Part shown: positions 35,242 to 44,595 of the stretch, in pieces
Layout of the letters: each line of letters opens with the position of its first letter
How positions within the stretch are numbered: position 1 is the first letter of the stretch
Assembly (NCBI GenBank): GCA_027533185.1
Contig: JAPZTS010000010.1
Location: 1-61,282 of the forward strand
Reading direction: 5' to 3'
DNA length: 61,282 nt
DNA from: Leptospira sp.
Lineage (GTDB): Bacteria > Spirochaetota > Leptospiria > Leptospirales > Leptospiraceae
The notes under the pieces: model-generated
Told to the model about the DNA's origin: nothing
The model's database searches: none
What the model saw: only the letters and a program-made list of their open reading frames with translations
Translations under genes and position numbers: made by a program

Positions 35242-37344
35242 TTAGGGCACAAGGAAGGTAATTTTTTCGAAAGGTAAGGCATTTAACTTAGCGGAATAGG
35301 AGAATGGAATATAGGTTTCCCATTTTTGATTCCAATAGGTATCTGAATTTCTCAATCGGCTGGACCATATCAAATTATGCGCCCTAGTTACTAAATTTCT
35401 ATCTAACAAAATTCGTTTGAGAGTCCCTTCGTCGAGGGAAGAAGGGCCGGACTCTACCAATTCACGCACCCGATCTTCCAAGGAGCTGTTTCGTGTAGGG
35501 GTGGATTTGGTTCTTGCTTGGTATTGTTTATGAATCCGGAAAAAACTCGGATGAACAAAAGCAAAAAAGTATTCATAGCCTTCCGTAAATTTAAAGTCAA
35601 AGAGAGACTTTTCTTTCTCCAGCAATCGCAATTCTTCATGAGGAAATGCTAATTCTGGAGTTACAAAAAGGTTTTCGAGTTTTCCTGCTTTTTTGTTCGT
35701 GAAATAAACAAGTGGGATCGACAACACCCAACCGATAAAAATTGGAACCAGAGCAAAGAAGATTGCTATTGAATATTCAAATGTAATAAAACCAAGAGTA
35801 AAACCAAGTAGAGTGATTCCTGAAAAAGAGGAAACGACAAATGAGGGTGAATAAATCGTGTCCGAGTTTCTGTTTTGAGGTCCCCAACTTATTTTTTTGT
35901 TCAGGAGAGTTGATATTACGAATATTGAATGGTAAACCATATAAATTGGAGCAATAAAAATAGAAAATAAAGTCTCCAGCATAAAATTGAAGGTCACCCG
36001 AAACAGTCCGCCAAAATATTTATAGCGACCTGATAATAGATTGTCAAAATAAGCTAATACTCTCGGTAAAAAAAGAAGAACCATGGAAAGGGAAAATAAC
36101 TGATAGTAGAGTGGATCATAGATCTGTGATTTGAAGAACTCAAATTCATCAGGTAACATAGAGTAACTTAGATACTTAGAATCATCTAAATAATTGATTA
36201 CGCTCAAACAAATAAATAATGCCCAAATAAAAGCATTAACGTAGGACAATATTCCGATCAGTATTTGAATTCTATTGAATACTGGAATATTCTTTGCAAA
36301 CAAAAACCAAACATGTTGTAGATTCCCCTGACACCATCGTTGGTCTCTTTTCAGCGAATCGATAATTGATGGGGGACATTCTTCGAAACTACCCTCCAGG
36401 TTATAGGCTAAATGTACGTCATAACCAGCCTTTTTCATAAGTGCTGATTCAATCGTGTCATGGCTAAGTATTCGACCACCTAATGCGCCGTAATTTGGCA
36501 AATGAGGCAAAGCACAATATTTCATAAACGGCTGAATTCGAATGATTGCATTGTGGCCAAAGTAGGGACTTGAATCAAGTTGGTAGTAATAAGAGCCGGC
36601 AGAAAATAGATCGGTAAAAAATGAAGAATTGAAATTTTGAATTTTTTGAAAAATCGAACCTGGTCGAAAGAGTTTGCTTGCGGTTTGGATAATACCGGTC
36701 TTTGGATTTTGATCCATAAGTAAAATGAGTTTTTGAATCAGTTCTGAGGTTAAAAAACTATCGGCGTCTAAAACTATCATATAGTCATATTGTTTTCCCC
36801 AACGCCTACAAAAATCTGCCAGGTTTCCACTTTTCCCATTTAGGTTTTGTTTTCTCCGCCTATAGTGTATTTTAACATATTCTTGGTTTAGTTTGCATAT
36901 TTGTGTGTAGGCAATCTCTTCTTGAATCCAATTTTTGGTACTCCTAGTGTCACTCAAAAAGAAGAAATCCACAGGTAAGTTTGGGTATTTTTCTTTTAAG
37001 GAATTGTAGATTACATGCATTCTCGTGAATGTAATTTCTGTATTTTCCTCGTATATTGGCATTACGATCGCGGTCTTCGAATTTGATTTATAAACAGTGG
37101 GAAGATTCTGAGTATTACTGATTAATAGACGATCCTTTTCTTTTTTACGATTTTGAATGAATCCAAAAATGGCAGTTGTTGCTCCGTAACTTAACATCGG
37201 ATACAAAAAAAACAAGGCAATGAATTGGTAATATTCGGTGATTTGAAAACTACGAAAGGATGATATTTTATAAAATAAAGAAAATCCAACCGCCAAAGGT
37301 GTGATTAGAGTTAAAAGAAATAAAATGCGTCGAAATCTTTTCAT
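35242..37344 (-). CDS. opgH: Osmoregulated periplasmic glucan glucosyltransferase OpgH/MdoH
   Basis: 700 residues. OpgH is an inner-membrane GT2 enzyme that polymerises glucose from UDP-glucose and exports the glucan. Family blocks are present: DxD at 193-195 (IVLDADSFL), RRKQNLNGKSGNLADFCRRWG before it, GHNAIIRIQPFMKYCALP, LSHDTIESALMKKAGYDV, and RDQRWCQGNLQH with R336/W337. Several membrane helices follow. It is shorter than E. coli MdoH (about 850) because the N-terminal cytoplasmic segment is missing; it begins directly with the first helix. The ATG overlaps the preceding small ORF stop as ATGA. Confidence 0.93.
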   Translation of the reverse strand: MKRFRRILFLLTLITPLAVGFSLFYKISSFRSFQITEYYQFIALFFLYPMLSYGATTAIFGFIQNRKKEKDRLLISNTQNLPTVYKSNSKTAIVMPIYEENTEITFTRMHVIYNSLKEKYPNLPVDFFFLSDTRSTKNWIQEEIAYTQICKLNQEYVKIHYRRRKQNLNGKSGNLADFCRRWGKQYDYMIVLDADSFLTSELIQKLILLMDQNPKTGIIQTASKLFRPGSIFQKIQNFNSSFFTDLFSAGSYYYQLDSSPYFGHNAIIRIQPFMKYCALPHLPNYGALGGRILSHDTIESALMKKAGYDVHLAYNLEGSFEECPPSIIDSLKRDQRWCQGNLQHVWFLFAKNIPVFNRIQILIGILSYVNAFIWALFICLSVINYLDDSKYLSYSMLPDEFEFFKSQIYDPLYYQLFSLSMVLLFLPRVLAYFDNLLSGRYKYFGGLFRVTFNFMLETLFSIFIAPIYMVYHSIFVISTLLNKKISWGPQNRNSDTIYSPSFVVSSFSGITLLGFTLGFITFEYSIAIFFALVPIFIGWVLSIPLVYFTNKKAGKLENLFVTPELAFPHEELRLLEKEKSLFDFKFTEGYEYFFAFVHPSFFRIHKQYQARTKSTPTRNSSLEDRVRELVESGPSSLDEGTLKRILLDRNLVTRAHNLIWSSRLRNSDTYWNQKWETYIPFSYSAKLNALPFEKITFLVP

Positions 37345-37751
37345 AAAATCTTAAATAAGATAAAGTAGTATACGATGGACCAAAACAGAATTGAGCTCAG
37401 GATAAAAACTGGTTTCAATTTTTGATCCTTTTTTCTGTTCAGTGAATTCGGTGTAACCAATTGTACCTGTTTTGGTATCATCGATCCAAATTGCCAATTT
37501 CGTTCCTGTATTTGTAATATATGATCTTTTACGATTTGATTCTTTTCCAAAAACATCATCCATTGTTCCCACAATTCGTTTGCATCAATGGTTTGTATTG
37601 TTCCACTTAAACTGTTTCTAAACTTAATTAAAATCTCAGAAACTTGAAATTCATCTTCATAGCCTAAATACTTAAGGTATAAATGAAATTGTTCTGAAGA
37701 ATTGAATTTTATATTATTTTGAAATTCCATCTCTATAAATCCACTTTTCAC
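37341..37751 (-). CDS. Small protein between opgG and opgH, possible detached N-terminal part of OpgH
   Basis: 136 residues from GTG 37751 (an ATG seven codons in is possible). A soluble acidic-to-neutral N-terminal region (about 1-105) is followed by one membrane helix at the C-terminus (FILSSILFWSIVYYFILFKIL). It overlaps the opgG 3' end by 38 bases and opgH by ATGA, so all three are translated together. In proteobacterial OpgH an N-terminal cytoplasmic stretch of about 140 residues precedes the first helix. This ORF has the same length and ends in a helix, so it may supply that part in trans. I see no sequence match that proves it. Confidence 0.6.
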   Translation of the reverse strand: MKSGFIEMEFQNNIKFNSSEQFHLYLKYLGYEDEFQVSEILIKFRNSLSGTIQTIDANELWEQWMMFLEKNQIVKDHILQIQERNWQFGSMIPKQVQLVTPNSLNRKKDQKLKPVFILSSILFWSIVYYFILFKIL

Positions 37752-39291
37752 TTATTTTCTCTTCTCCATTCAAAAGTTGAATTTGCCATTCAGACTTCCC
37801 TTCATAGGGTGGAAATGTAAATACAAGTCTCCATTGATCCAATTCACGTATTTTTTCCAATTTATAGACGATTTGATCCCTTGGGATTTCCGAGTTTTGG
37901 ATTTGAACTTTAGGTGGAAATTCTTTTGAAAGTCTTTTTAAGATTTCGCCAGTGAAGTAAATTGTATAGGTATTTAAGTTAGGTGTTTTTGGGTCGAATC
38001 CCTTATAAAAGGATGATACTTTGCCCAGAGAATGTTCAGGCGGTGATTTTTCGTAGAGTGAGAGTTCGTAACTAAATGAAAAAGGTTCTTTCAAAATTGG
38101 GGGAGTCAATGGTTCAAAAAAAACGCCAACGTTATCATCCGAGTCCAACTCTGTCGACCATTCATAAAGATAGATTCTTCCTCTTTCAAATCCAGATAGA
38201 GGCCGAACCCAAATGCTCGGACGTAAATGGTATTTAAAAAATTCATCTTGGTAATTTTTAAATTTTCGATCCCGTTGCATCAAGCCGTATCCTTTCACAT
38301 TGTTTATTGGAATTTCACTTGGCGCTCCTGTCTTCTTCGGATTTAAAAGAGGTCGCCACTCCCATTCGTCTGATTCTGTTTGGATTAAAAGACCATCTGA
38401 GTCGTGAATCTCTGGATGGAAATTATTTCGAATTTGTTTGTCAGATTCCCCATAGAGAAACATGGATGTTAGTGGAGCTATTCCCAATCGTTTGATTTTT
38501 TTTCTTAAATAAATCCGAGCATTGACAATGGCTTTTGTTACATCACCAGGTTTGATGATAAACTCATAAGCTCCCAAGACAGATTCACTTTCCAACTTGG
38601 CAAATACTTGGATTTCCGAGTCATCGGGTTTGGGTCTTTTGATATAAAACTCAGCAAATTTCGGAAACTCTTCTTTTTCCGTTAATGCGGTATTGATGGA
38701 AAGTCCACGTGCCGAAAGGCCATAGACTTGTCCTTTTGAAATCAATCGAAAGTAACTCCCTCCCTGGAAAACACAAAACTCTTCCAAATGGTTTGGATCA
38801 TTGATGGGATAGTGGATTCTAAATCCTGTGTAGTGGAGTGATTTTGTTTTTTCCGAAAAATCACCAGAGAGTTTTAGGTTTCCAAAATCAAACCGAGACG
38901 CATCGTAATTAATCTCTCTTGGTTGGTTGTCAATGATTTCAAAAACCTTTACTCCATCAGAGTAAAGATGACCCGGGTGAAAGAATTGCAATTGAAAGGG
39001 CAAACCTAAATTTTTCCAAATTGCTACCTCTGGTTTGTATTTGATATTTATATATTCTTCAAAGCTGATCCCTGTTAGTCCATCTATTTCGATCTCTTGC
39101 GGACGAACATATTTTTGATCTAATTTTTTTTTAACCAATGCATTAAATTCTTCAAAATCAAATTCTTTCTCTGGTGAACTATCAAACAAAAAATGCTGGA
39201 TATCACGTAAATTTAAATTTCCACTTCGCAGGGAGCTTATAAACACTAGTGCCAGTGCTACTAAAGAAAAAAAAAGATTCAATTTCTTCAT
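37714..39291 (-). CDS. opgG: Periplasmic glucan biosynthesis protein OpgG/MdoG
   Basis: 525 residues from ATG 39291, with a signal peptide or anchor (KLNLFFSLVALALVFISSLRS). OpgG is the periplasmic partner that matures or branches the glucan made by OpgH. Recognisable blocks: FEEYINIKYKPEVAIWKNLGLPFQLQFFHPG, FCVFQGGSYFRLISKGQVYGLSARGLSI, LTSMFLYGE, FHPEIHDSDGLLIQT, EWEWRPLLNP, and YHLRPSIWVRPL. All are typical of MdoG. It is first in the operon, and the 157 bases to the divergent GT-C gene must hold promoters for both directions. Confidence 0.92.
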   Translation of the reverse strand: MKKLNLFFSLVALALVFISSLRSGNLNLRDIQHFLFDSSPEKEFDFEEFNALVKKKLDQKYVRPQEIEIDGLTGISFEEYINIKYKPEVAIWKNLGLPFQLQFFHPGHLYSDGVKVFEIIDNQPREINYDASRFDFGNLKLSGDFSEKTKSLHYTGFRIHYPINDPNHLEEFCVFQGGSYFRLISKGQVYGLSARGLSINTALTEKEEFPKFAEFYIKRPKPDDSEIQVFAKLESESVLGAYEFIIKPGDVTKAIVNARIYLRKKIKRLGIAPLTSMFLYGESDKQIRNNFHPEIHDSDGLLIQTESDEWEWRPLLNPKKTGAPSEIPINNVKGYGLMQRDRKFKNYQDEFFKYHLRPSIWVRPLSGFERGRIYLYEWSTELDSDDNVGVFFEPLTPPILKEPFSFSYELSLYEKSPPEHSLGKVSSFYKGFDPKTPNLNTYTIYFTGEILKRLSKEFPPKVQIQNSEIPRDQIVYKLEKIRELDQWRLVFTFPPYEGKSEWQIQLLNGEEKISEKWIYRDGISK

Positions 39292-39448
39292 TAGATACAA
39301 AGTTTAAGGAAACCATTATGAAAACGAGAGTTTTTCTTTTATTTCAAAGGGTGGCAGCTTTCTGAATCTTTCCAATCAGTTCCTGTGCTAGATATGGAAA
39401 GATTGACATCCAATTGCTAGATACGATTTTATGTGATGATAGTTGGCC

Positions 39449-40984
39449 ATGTACAAAAAATTCCAAGAATCCTACCTCTTTTCCTTCCTTATCTTCTTTG
39501 TAACTGTTCTCGTCTTTTTCTCCGTTGTTAAAAGAGATAGTTCCGTTGTTTATGGTGACTCTGGTTATATGTGGATTCAGTCGGTTGATCTTCTAAAAAC
39601 CAATTTTTCGAGTTTTGCATTTCTGTATCCGGGAAAGGACTTTGACAGCGAAGGTATATTTTTACCCTTCACGGCTCCTTTTATGGGAGGTTACCAGGGT
39701 AAGTTTTATATAGACTTCCCACCTTACTTTCCTGTTCTTATTGCCATTCCCCAACTATTTTTTTCGAACCCATATTCTGTATATATTTTACAGCTGGTTT
39801 TTGCCGCGATTTATCTTACTTCTTTTTTGGGGATACTTAGGTTGGTGGGTATCTCGAAACGAGATTCCTATATCATAACATTCGTTTTGCTATTTTGTAC
39901 AACAATCTTTACTTATAATTTTGCAATCCATGAATATTCGATTGCCCTCGGATTTTTGTACTTTGGGTTTTTTTGTCTTTTGAAGGCCAGTGTGAGTTTA
40001 GAAGATTTTAGCCCGAACCAAACCGTTTCTAGAAATCAAAAAATATTTCTTTTGGTAACGGCCATTTCCTTGGGCCTATCTCTTTTCTTCCGATTGGAGT
40101 TTATCTTTTCCATCTTCTCATGGGTATTCGTGTTTTTTCTTTTTAAAAAAATTTCGTTTCGAGACAGTGTGCTTTGGTTTGGGATCGGATTTCTTACACT
40201 CCTCGGAATCCTATTTTACTGGAACTTTACCATCCATGGCCATCCGCTTGGCTTTCGGTACACCCTTACAATGAACAATCCTCATACAGTCGATACGCCT
40301 CGAACGGAAATCCTTTGGGATCTCTACTTTGGTAAATTGCGTGGTTTTTTCTACCAATCGCCGTATCTTTTCATTCTTTTGGTATATGGGATAATTCAGT
40401 TAGCAATTGATAGATGGAAAAAAAAGATGCCGAACAAAAAGGCGGAAATTTTTTTGTTGATTTCATTCCTCTCCGCCTTTGCTGTTTCGCTCTCGGCACC
40501 CAACCATGGAGACCATCTATCTCCTCGTTACCTTTTTGGAATCTATCCCGCGTTATTTCTTTTTTGCTATTTTTCCTTCCAAATGGGGTTTTCCAAGGGA
40601 AATCAGGTGGCTCGATTGGGTATCCTATCCATTCTACTTTTTACCTGTATCTTTGCAAACAAACAGCTCTTAAAAAATATCAAATTTATCAAAGAATCGG
40701 ATCAATTTGTGCGACAAATCTCTGATATTGTGGCGAAACAACCAGAGTCCAAAATTGTTCTGTTAGACCAAGTTTTGGCAAAAAATTTACAAACGATCCA
40801 TTTCCAAAAGGAATTCTATTCTACCGAACTTCGGAATCTCCCTAAATTCTTTGAAAAATCTGGCTTTTCTAAGGCGGATGTTCTTTTTTTAAGTTCGATA
40901 CATACGAGCAATTGTTATTTGGAAGGAACAGTCTGTGAGGCTCGTTCCGGAGTCTTGAATCTAAAATTTTATAAGATGAAATGA
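39449..40984 (+). CDS. Polytopic GT-C-like putative glycosyltransferase
   Basis: About 511 residues with some 10-12 membrane helices. The first loop after TM1 carries acidic residues (VVYGDSGYMWIQSVDLL), the place where GT-C enzymes hold the metal/lipid-phosphate-binding Asp. SAPNHGDHLSPRYLFGIYPALFLF and FAIHEYSIALGFLYF are other notable blocks. This layout resembles a Leptospira family of putative glycosyltransferases using polyprenyl-phosphate sugars. Donor and acceptor unknown. ATG 39449 is chosen over TTG 39443. It is divergent from opgG and followed by the hybrid kinase gene. Confidence 0.65.
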   Translation: MYKKFQESYLFSFLIFFVTVLVFFSVVKRDSSVVYGDSGYMWIQSVDLLKTNFSSFAFLYPGKDFDSEGIFLPFTAPFMGGYQGKFYIDFPPYFPVLIAIPQLFFSNPYSVYILQLVFAAIYLTSFLGILRLVGISKRDSYIITFVLLFCTTIFTYNFAIHEYSIALGFLYFGFFCLLKASVSLEDFSPNQTVSRNQKIFLLVTAISLGLSLFFRLEFIFSIFSWVFVFFLFKKISFRDSVLWFGIGFLTLLGILFYWNFTIHGHPLGFRYTLTMNNPHTVDTPRTEILWDLYFGKLRGFFYQSPYLFILLVYGIIQLAIDRWKKKMPNKKAEIFLLISFLSAFAVSLSAPNHGDHLSPRYLFGIYPALFLFCYFSFQMGFSKGNQVARLGILSILLFTCIFANKQLLKNIKFIKESDQFVRQISDIVAKQPESKIVLLDQVLAKNLQTIHFQKEFYSTELRNLPKFFEKSGFSKADVLFLSSIHTSNCYLEGTVCEARSGVLNLKFYKMK

Positions 40985-41057
40985 GGAAATTTCTTCGCTC
41001 ACGGGAAAAATTTTTGTAAGTTTTAGATTTTATTTTTCGTCCATTCATCTAATTACT

Positions 41058-43403
41058 ATGGGATTCACTGAACAGGATAGAGGCGACCTCAAAAACTCAT
41101 CACTTCCGAAAGGAATCTCAAGTTGCATCATTCGCTTTCTCGAGAACGAAAGATCCGAGGTCCTGTCTGTAGAATTGTCAGAGATGGACCCTTATTTTTT
41201 CGCTGAATTCTTAGACAGATTGTTCCCAAAAACGGCTGCCCAGCGCGAAATAGTAAACTTTCAGATAACTGATTTAGAGGACCCCAATTCAACAGGATAC
41301 TTTCTGAAATGGTTGGCCATCGTCCATAGGTTAAAAGAATCCAAGACGGAAGGTAAAAACCAGTTCCTCTTGGATATAGATTCCTCTCACCTGAAAGTAT
41401 TTATTGAATTCTTAGATCACTCATTGAATGAGTGTAAGTTGACCTTTGTTGATATTACAGATGAGATTCAGTCGGTATCTCAGATTGAATACTTTTTTGA
41501 AACGAATTTAGGACTTCTTGCTATTGCTGACTTTTTTGGTCGATTCCATAGATTGAATCTAGGTTGGCAATCTGTTCTCGGGTATACAATCGACGAACTT
41601 TTAAATAAAAATTATCTTGATTTAATCCACCCTCAAGACCGTGGAAAAACCATTCGAGCAATCGAAAAGCTGATGTTAAACGAAGATTTAGTTAACTTTG
41701 TGAATCGATTTGTGAAAAAAAATGGAGAGATCGTTCATTTTGAATGGCGAGCGAGGTCTAGGGGTGATTTAATATTTGCAAATGCACGAGACATGACAGA
41801 TCAGATCCTTCTCGAGACCGAATTAAAAACTCAAAAGCAACTACTTACAGAGATGGGGAGCGTGGCAAAAGTTGGTGGTTGGGAATTGGATACAGAAACT
41901 TTCAAAACGATCTGGACCGATGAAGTTTACCATATCTATGAAATACCCGTTGGTGCTGAGAATTATGCGGAGGATGGAATTAAATTCTATCACGATGAGG
42001 ATAGACCAATCATTCAAAAAGCCGTTGAAGATGCCATACAATTGGGCAAACCATTCGATTTTGAACTTCGGCTGATTAGTAAAAAAGGGAATTTTAAATG
42101 GGTCAATGCAGTCGGAAAGCCTGTGTTCGATGGACACCGTGTTACAAAAGTAATAGGGTCTTTTCAGGAAATAACCGAAAGAAAGATGCAGGAAAAGATC
42201 CAAGAAAAGTTTTTACAAGAACTTTTAGACGCAAAAAAAGAAACTGAAGAGGCAAATAAGGCCAAATCAGAATTTTTAGCAAACATGAGCCATGAAATCA
42301 GAACTCCTCTCAATGGAGTCATCGGATTTACGGAACTTTTAGCAAATACAGATCTAACAGAAACCCAAAGCAAATACCTTTCCGATGCAAACACATCTGC
42401 CCATGCGCTTCTCGGACTCATCAATGATATCTTAGATCTTTCTAAAATTGAAGCAGGCAAACTGGAGTTAAATTTTGAAACTACGGAAACAAAGACTTTT
42501 TTTGAAGATTGTATTAAAATCATATCTTCATCTGCTATAAAAAAGAACATTGATCTAAGCCTAATTTTAGGGGAAACACTTCCTCCTTTTTTTGTTACCG
42601 ATCCAGTTCGATTGAAACAAGTCATCGTGAATCTTTTGGGGAATGCAGTTAAGTTTACGGACGAGGGGTTTGTAAAAATGACAGTAGAGTTGAATACTCC
42701 TGGGACTGCACTTGCATCCATATTCGTTTCGATTGAAGACAGTGGGATAGGGATCTCAAATTCACAAAAACAAAAACTATTTAAAATGTTTACCCAAGCA
42801 GATTCATCGATCTCTAAAAAATATGGAGGAACAGGTCTTGGTCTTGCTATATCTTCTCACCTCCTAGAAAAAATGAATTCAGAGTTGCAGTTGGAAAGTG
42901 AAGTAGGTCGGGGAAGTCGTTTCTACTTTGATCTTCCTTTAACGGCTGTTCCTGCACCAAATCTATCTCTACCTAAAAAACAAGAAAATTTACAGCCAAT
43001 TGCTGAAGAATCGCATTCAAAAACAATTCTGATTGTTGAAGACAATCATCTGAATGCAAGTTTACTGAAAGCAATGCTTGTCAAAATCATGCACGAGGTG
43101 AAAATCAAAATCGCATACGATGGCCTAGAAGCCATTCAGATGGTGCAAATTGAAACATTTGATCTGATTTTAATGGATCTGCAAATGCCAATCGTAGACG
43201 GTATCAGTGCTACAAAAGAAATCAGAAGTTATGAGTCCACGCTCGGTTTAAAAACACCGATCATTGCTCTGACTGCTGGTGCTTTAGAATCCGAACAGGA
43301 AAAATGTTTCCAAGCCGGGATGAATGGATTTTTAACCAAACCAATTCAAACAAATCTACTGAGAGAAGAAATTTTAAAATACCTCTTTATTCGCCAAACA
43401 TGA
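41058..43403 (+). CDS. Cytoplasmic hybrid histidine kinase with two PAS domains and receiver
   Basis: 781 residues, no membrane helices. Residues 1-135 are a domain I do not recognise (alpha/beta, possibly STAS-like). Two PAS domains follow (about 140-250; 265-375, with GGWELDTETFKTIWTDEVY and the PAC end VIGSFQEITERK). HisKA has H412 in ANMSHEIRTPLNG, a HATPase has GTGLGLAIS near 592, and a receiver has D707 in LILMDLQMPIVDG. The stop shares ATGA with the acyltransferase gene, an odd partner for a kinase and a hint that the two act in one envelope process. Confidence 0.93.
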   Translation: MGFTEQDRGDLKNSSLPKGISSCIIRFLENERSEVLSVELSEMDPYFFAEFLDRLFPKTAAQREIVNFQITDLEDPNSTGYFLKWLAIVHRLKESKTEGKNQFLLDIDSSHLKVFIEFLDHSLNECKLTFVDITDEIQSVSQIEYFFETNLGLLAIADFFGRFHRLNLGWQSVLGYTIDELLNKNYLDLIHPQDRGKTIRAIEKLMLNEDLVNFVNRFVKKNGEIVHFEWRARSRGDLIFANARDMTDQILLETELKTQKQLLTEMGSVAKVGGWELDTETFKTIWTDEVYHIYEIPVGAENYAEDGIKFYHDEDRPIIQKAVEDAIQLGKPFDFELRLISKKGNFKWVNAVGKPVFDGHRVTKVIGSFQEITERKMQEKIQEKFLQELLDAKKETEEANKAKSEFLANMSHEIRTPLNGVIGFTELLANTDLTETQSKYLSDANTSAHALLGLINDILDLSKIEAGKLELNFETTETKTFFEDCIKIISSSAIKKNIDLSLILGETLPPFFVTDPVRLKQVIVNLLGNAVKFTDEGFVKMTVELNTPGTALASIFVSIEDSGIGISNSQKQKLFKMFTQADSSISKKYGGTGLGLAISSHLLEKMNSELQLESEVGRGSRFYFDLPLTAVPAPNLSLPKKQENLQPIAEESHSKTILIVEDNHLNASLLKAMLVKIMHEVKIKIAYDGLEAIQMVQIETFDLILMDLQMPIVDGISATKEIRSYESTLGLKTPIIALTAGALESEQEKCFQAGMNGFLTKPIQTNLLREEILKYLFIRQT

Positions 43404-44479
43404 GAATTTCGACCCTCGACGCACTTCGAGGAATCGCTGTTGCCCTTATGGTTTTTGTAAATTGTCCAGGTTCTTGGACTCATATGTACGATTTACTACG
43501 CCATGCAAAGAATTCAGGTATTTATATCGCGGATATGGTCTTTCCCATGTTCCTCTGGTCCGTTGGTTTTTCGATGTATTGTCAATTTGAAAAGACATAT
43601 GGATCTCCCGAGGTAAGTCGTGCCATTGAGAACTCAAAAAAGCCATATCGAAAAATTTGGATTCGAGGGTTTATATTGATCCTTTTGGGTATGTGTCTTT
43701 CTTTCTTTGGTAGTTGTAGTTTACAAAACGTACGCATACCAGGTATCTTACAAAGGATTGGATTGATATACTTGGCATTTCTATTGTTGCTTTTTTTCTA
43801 TCCAAAATGGAAATATCTTGTCTTCGTTTCGTTAGCAATCGTTTTTCTCAGTTATCTGAATCTACACCTAACACATGACTTTGATTGGTCACTTGAGGTA
43901 CTAAAACAAGAGGACACATGGTTTGCTTGGGTAGATAGAACTCTTCTAGGGAGTGACCACCTCTGGAAACAATCCAAAAATTATGATCCAGAGGGACTAT
44001 TGTCGACTCTACCTGCCTTCCTCACGAGTTTGCATGGTTTTTTCTATGCCAAGTACCGAAAGCATTCAAAATCGCGACTGCGGTGGTTGGGGTTTACTCT
44101 GGCACTGGCGATTCTAAGCTCCTTCCTATTTCCCATTCGGAAAGACGATTGGACCTTAAGTTATGCTTCTTTGACTGCAATCTGCATTTCTCTTCTCTTT
44201 CTAAGCTTAGAAAAGAAATCCCATTGGTTGGGAATAACTTGGTTTTCTATTCTCGGACGGAATGCACTTTTTTCGTTTGTTTTCTTGGGTTTGGTTGGTC
44301 GAATACCAAGTTTCGCAAAGGGAAGGCCTAGTGTCTTTTCTCAGATTTCTTCCTTTTTGGATCCCAAGCTTTCTAGTTTTGTCTTTTCGGTTCTATTTTT
44401 ACTCATTCTTTGGGGGATTGTCTTTTTTTGGGATCGGTTTCGCTCTGAGTTGAATCCAAGACAGGATCTCAAAACATGA
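43400..44479 (+). CDS. HGSNAT/DUF5009-like membrane acyltransferase
   Basis: 359 residues and about 10 helices, from ATG 43400, which overlaps the kinase stop in ATGA. A longer frame from 43304 lies within the kinase gene and is not used. The N-terminus RISTLDALRGIAVALMVFVN, CPGSWTHMYDLLRHAKNSG, DMVFPMFLW matches the transmembrane acetyltransferases related to heparan-alpha-glucosaminide N-acetyltransferase, in which a loop histidine (here H35) carries the acetyl group across the membrane. IPGILQRIGLIYL is a further family block. Substrate unknown; periplasmic glucan or another envelope sugar is plausible by location. Confidence 0.82.
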   Translation: MRISTLDALRGIAVALMVFVNCPGSWTHMYDLLRHAKNSGIYIADMVFPMFLWSVGFSMYCQFEKTYGSPEVSRAIENSKKPYRKIWIRGFILILLGMCLSFFGSCSLQNVRIPGILQRIGLIYLAFLLLLFFYPKWKYLVFVSLAIVFLSYLNLHLTHDFDWSLEVLKQEDTWFAWVDRTLLGSDHLWKQSKNYDPEGLLSTLPAFLTSLHGFFYAKYRKHSKSRLRWLGFTLALAILSSFLFPIRKDDWTLSYASLTAICISLLFLSLEKKSHWLGITWFSILGRNALFSFVFLGLVGRIPSFAKGRPSVFSQISSFLDPKLSSFVFSVLFLLILWGIVFFWDRFRSELNPRQDLKT

Positions 44480-44552
44480 ACCTTGTTCAAAAAATTGTCA
44501 ATTTCTTTCACTAAAAAGTTTGACACTGGTTCAAAAATCCACAAATCTATGT

Positions 44553-44567
44553 CAATTGTTCGAATTG
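44553..44567. promoter_or_regulatory. Small inverted repeat upstream of SGNH hydrolase
   Basis: CAATT-GTTCG-AATTG, about 29 bases before the ATG at 44596. The region also contains GTTCAAAAA twice and a TTGACA at 44520, which may be a -35 element. Five-base arms can occur by chance. Confidence 0.3.
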
Positions 44568-44595
44568 TGTTAAAACTATATCGAATGGGGGAAAG

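Noticed and set aside
43304..43399. Longer N-terminus for the acyltransferase
   Set aside because: It lies wholly inside the kinase reading frame; ATG 43400 gives an ATGA junction and a normal family start.
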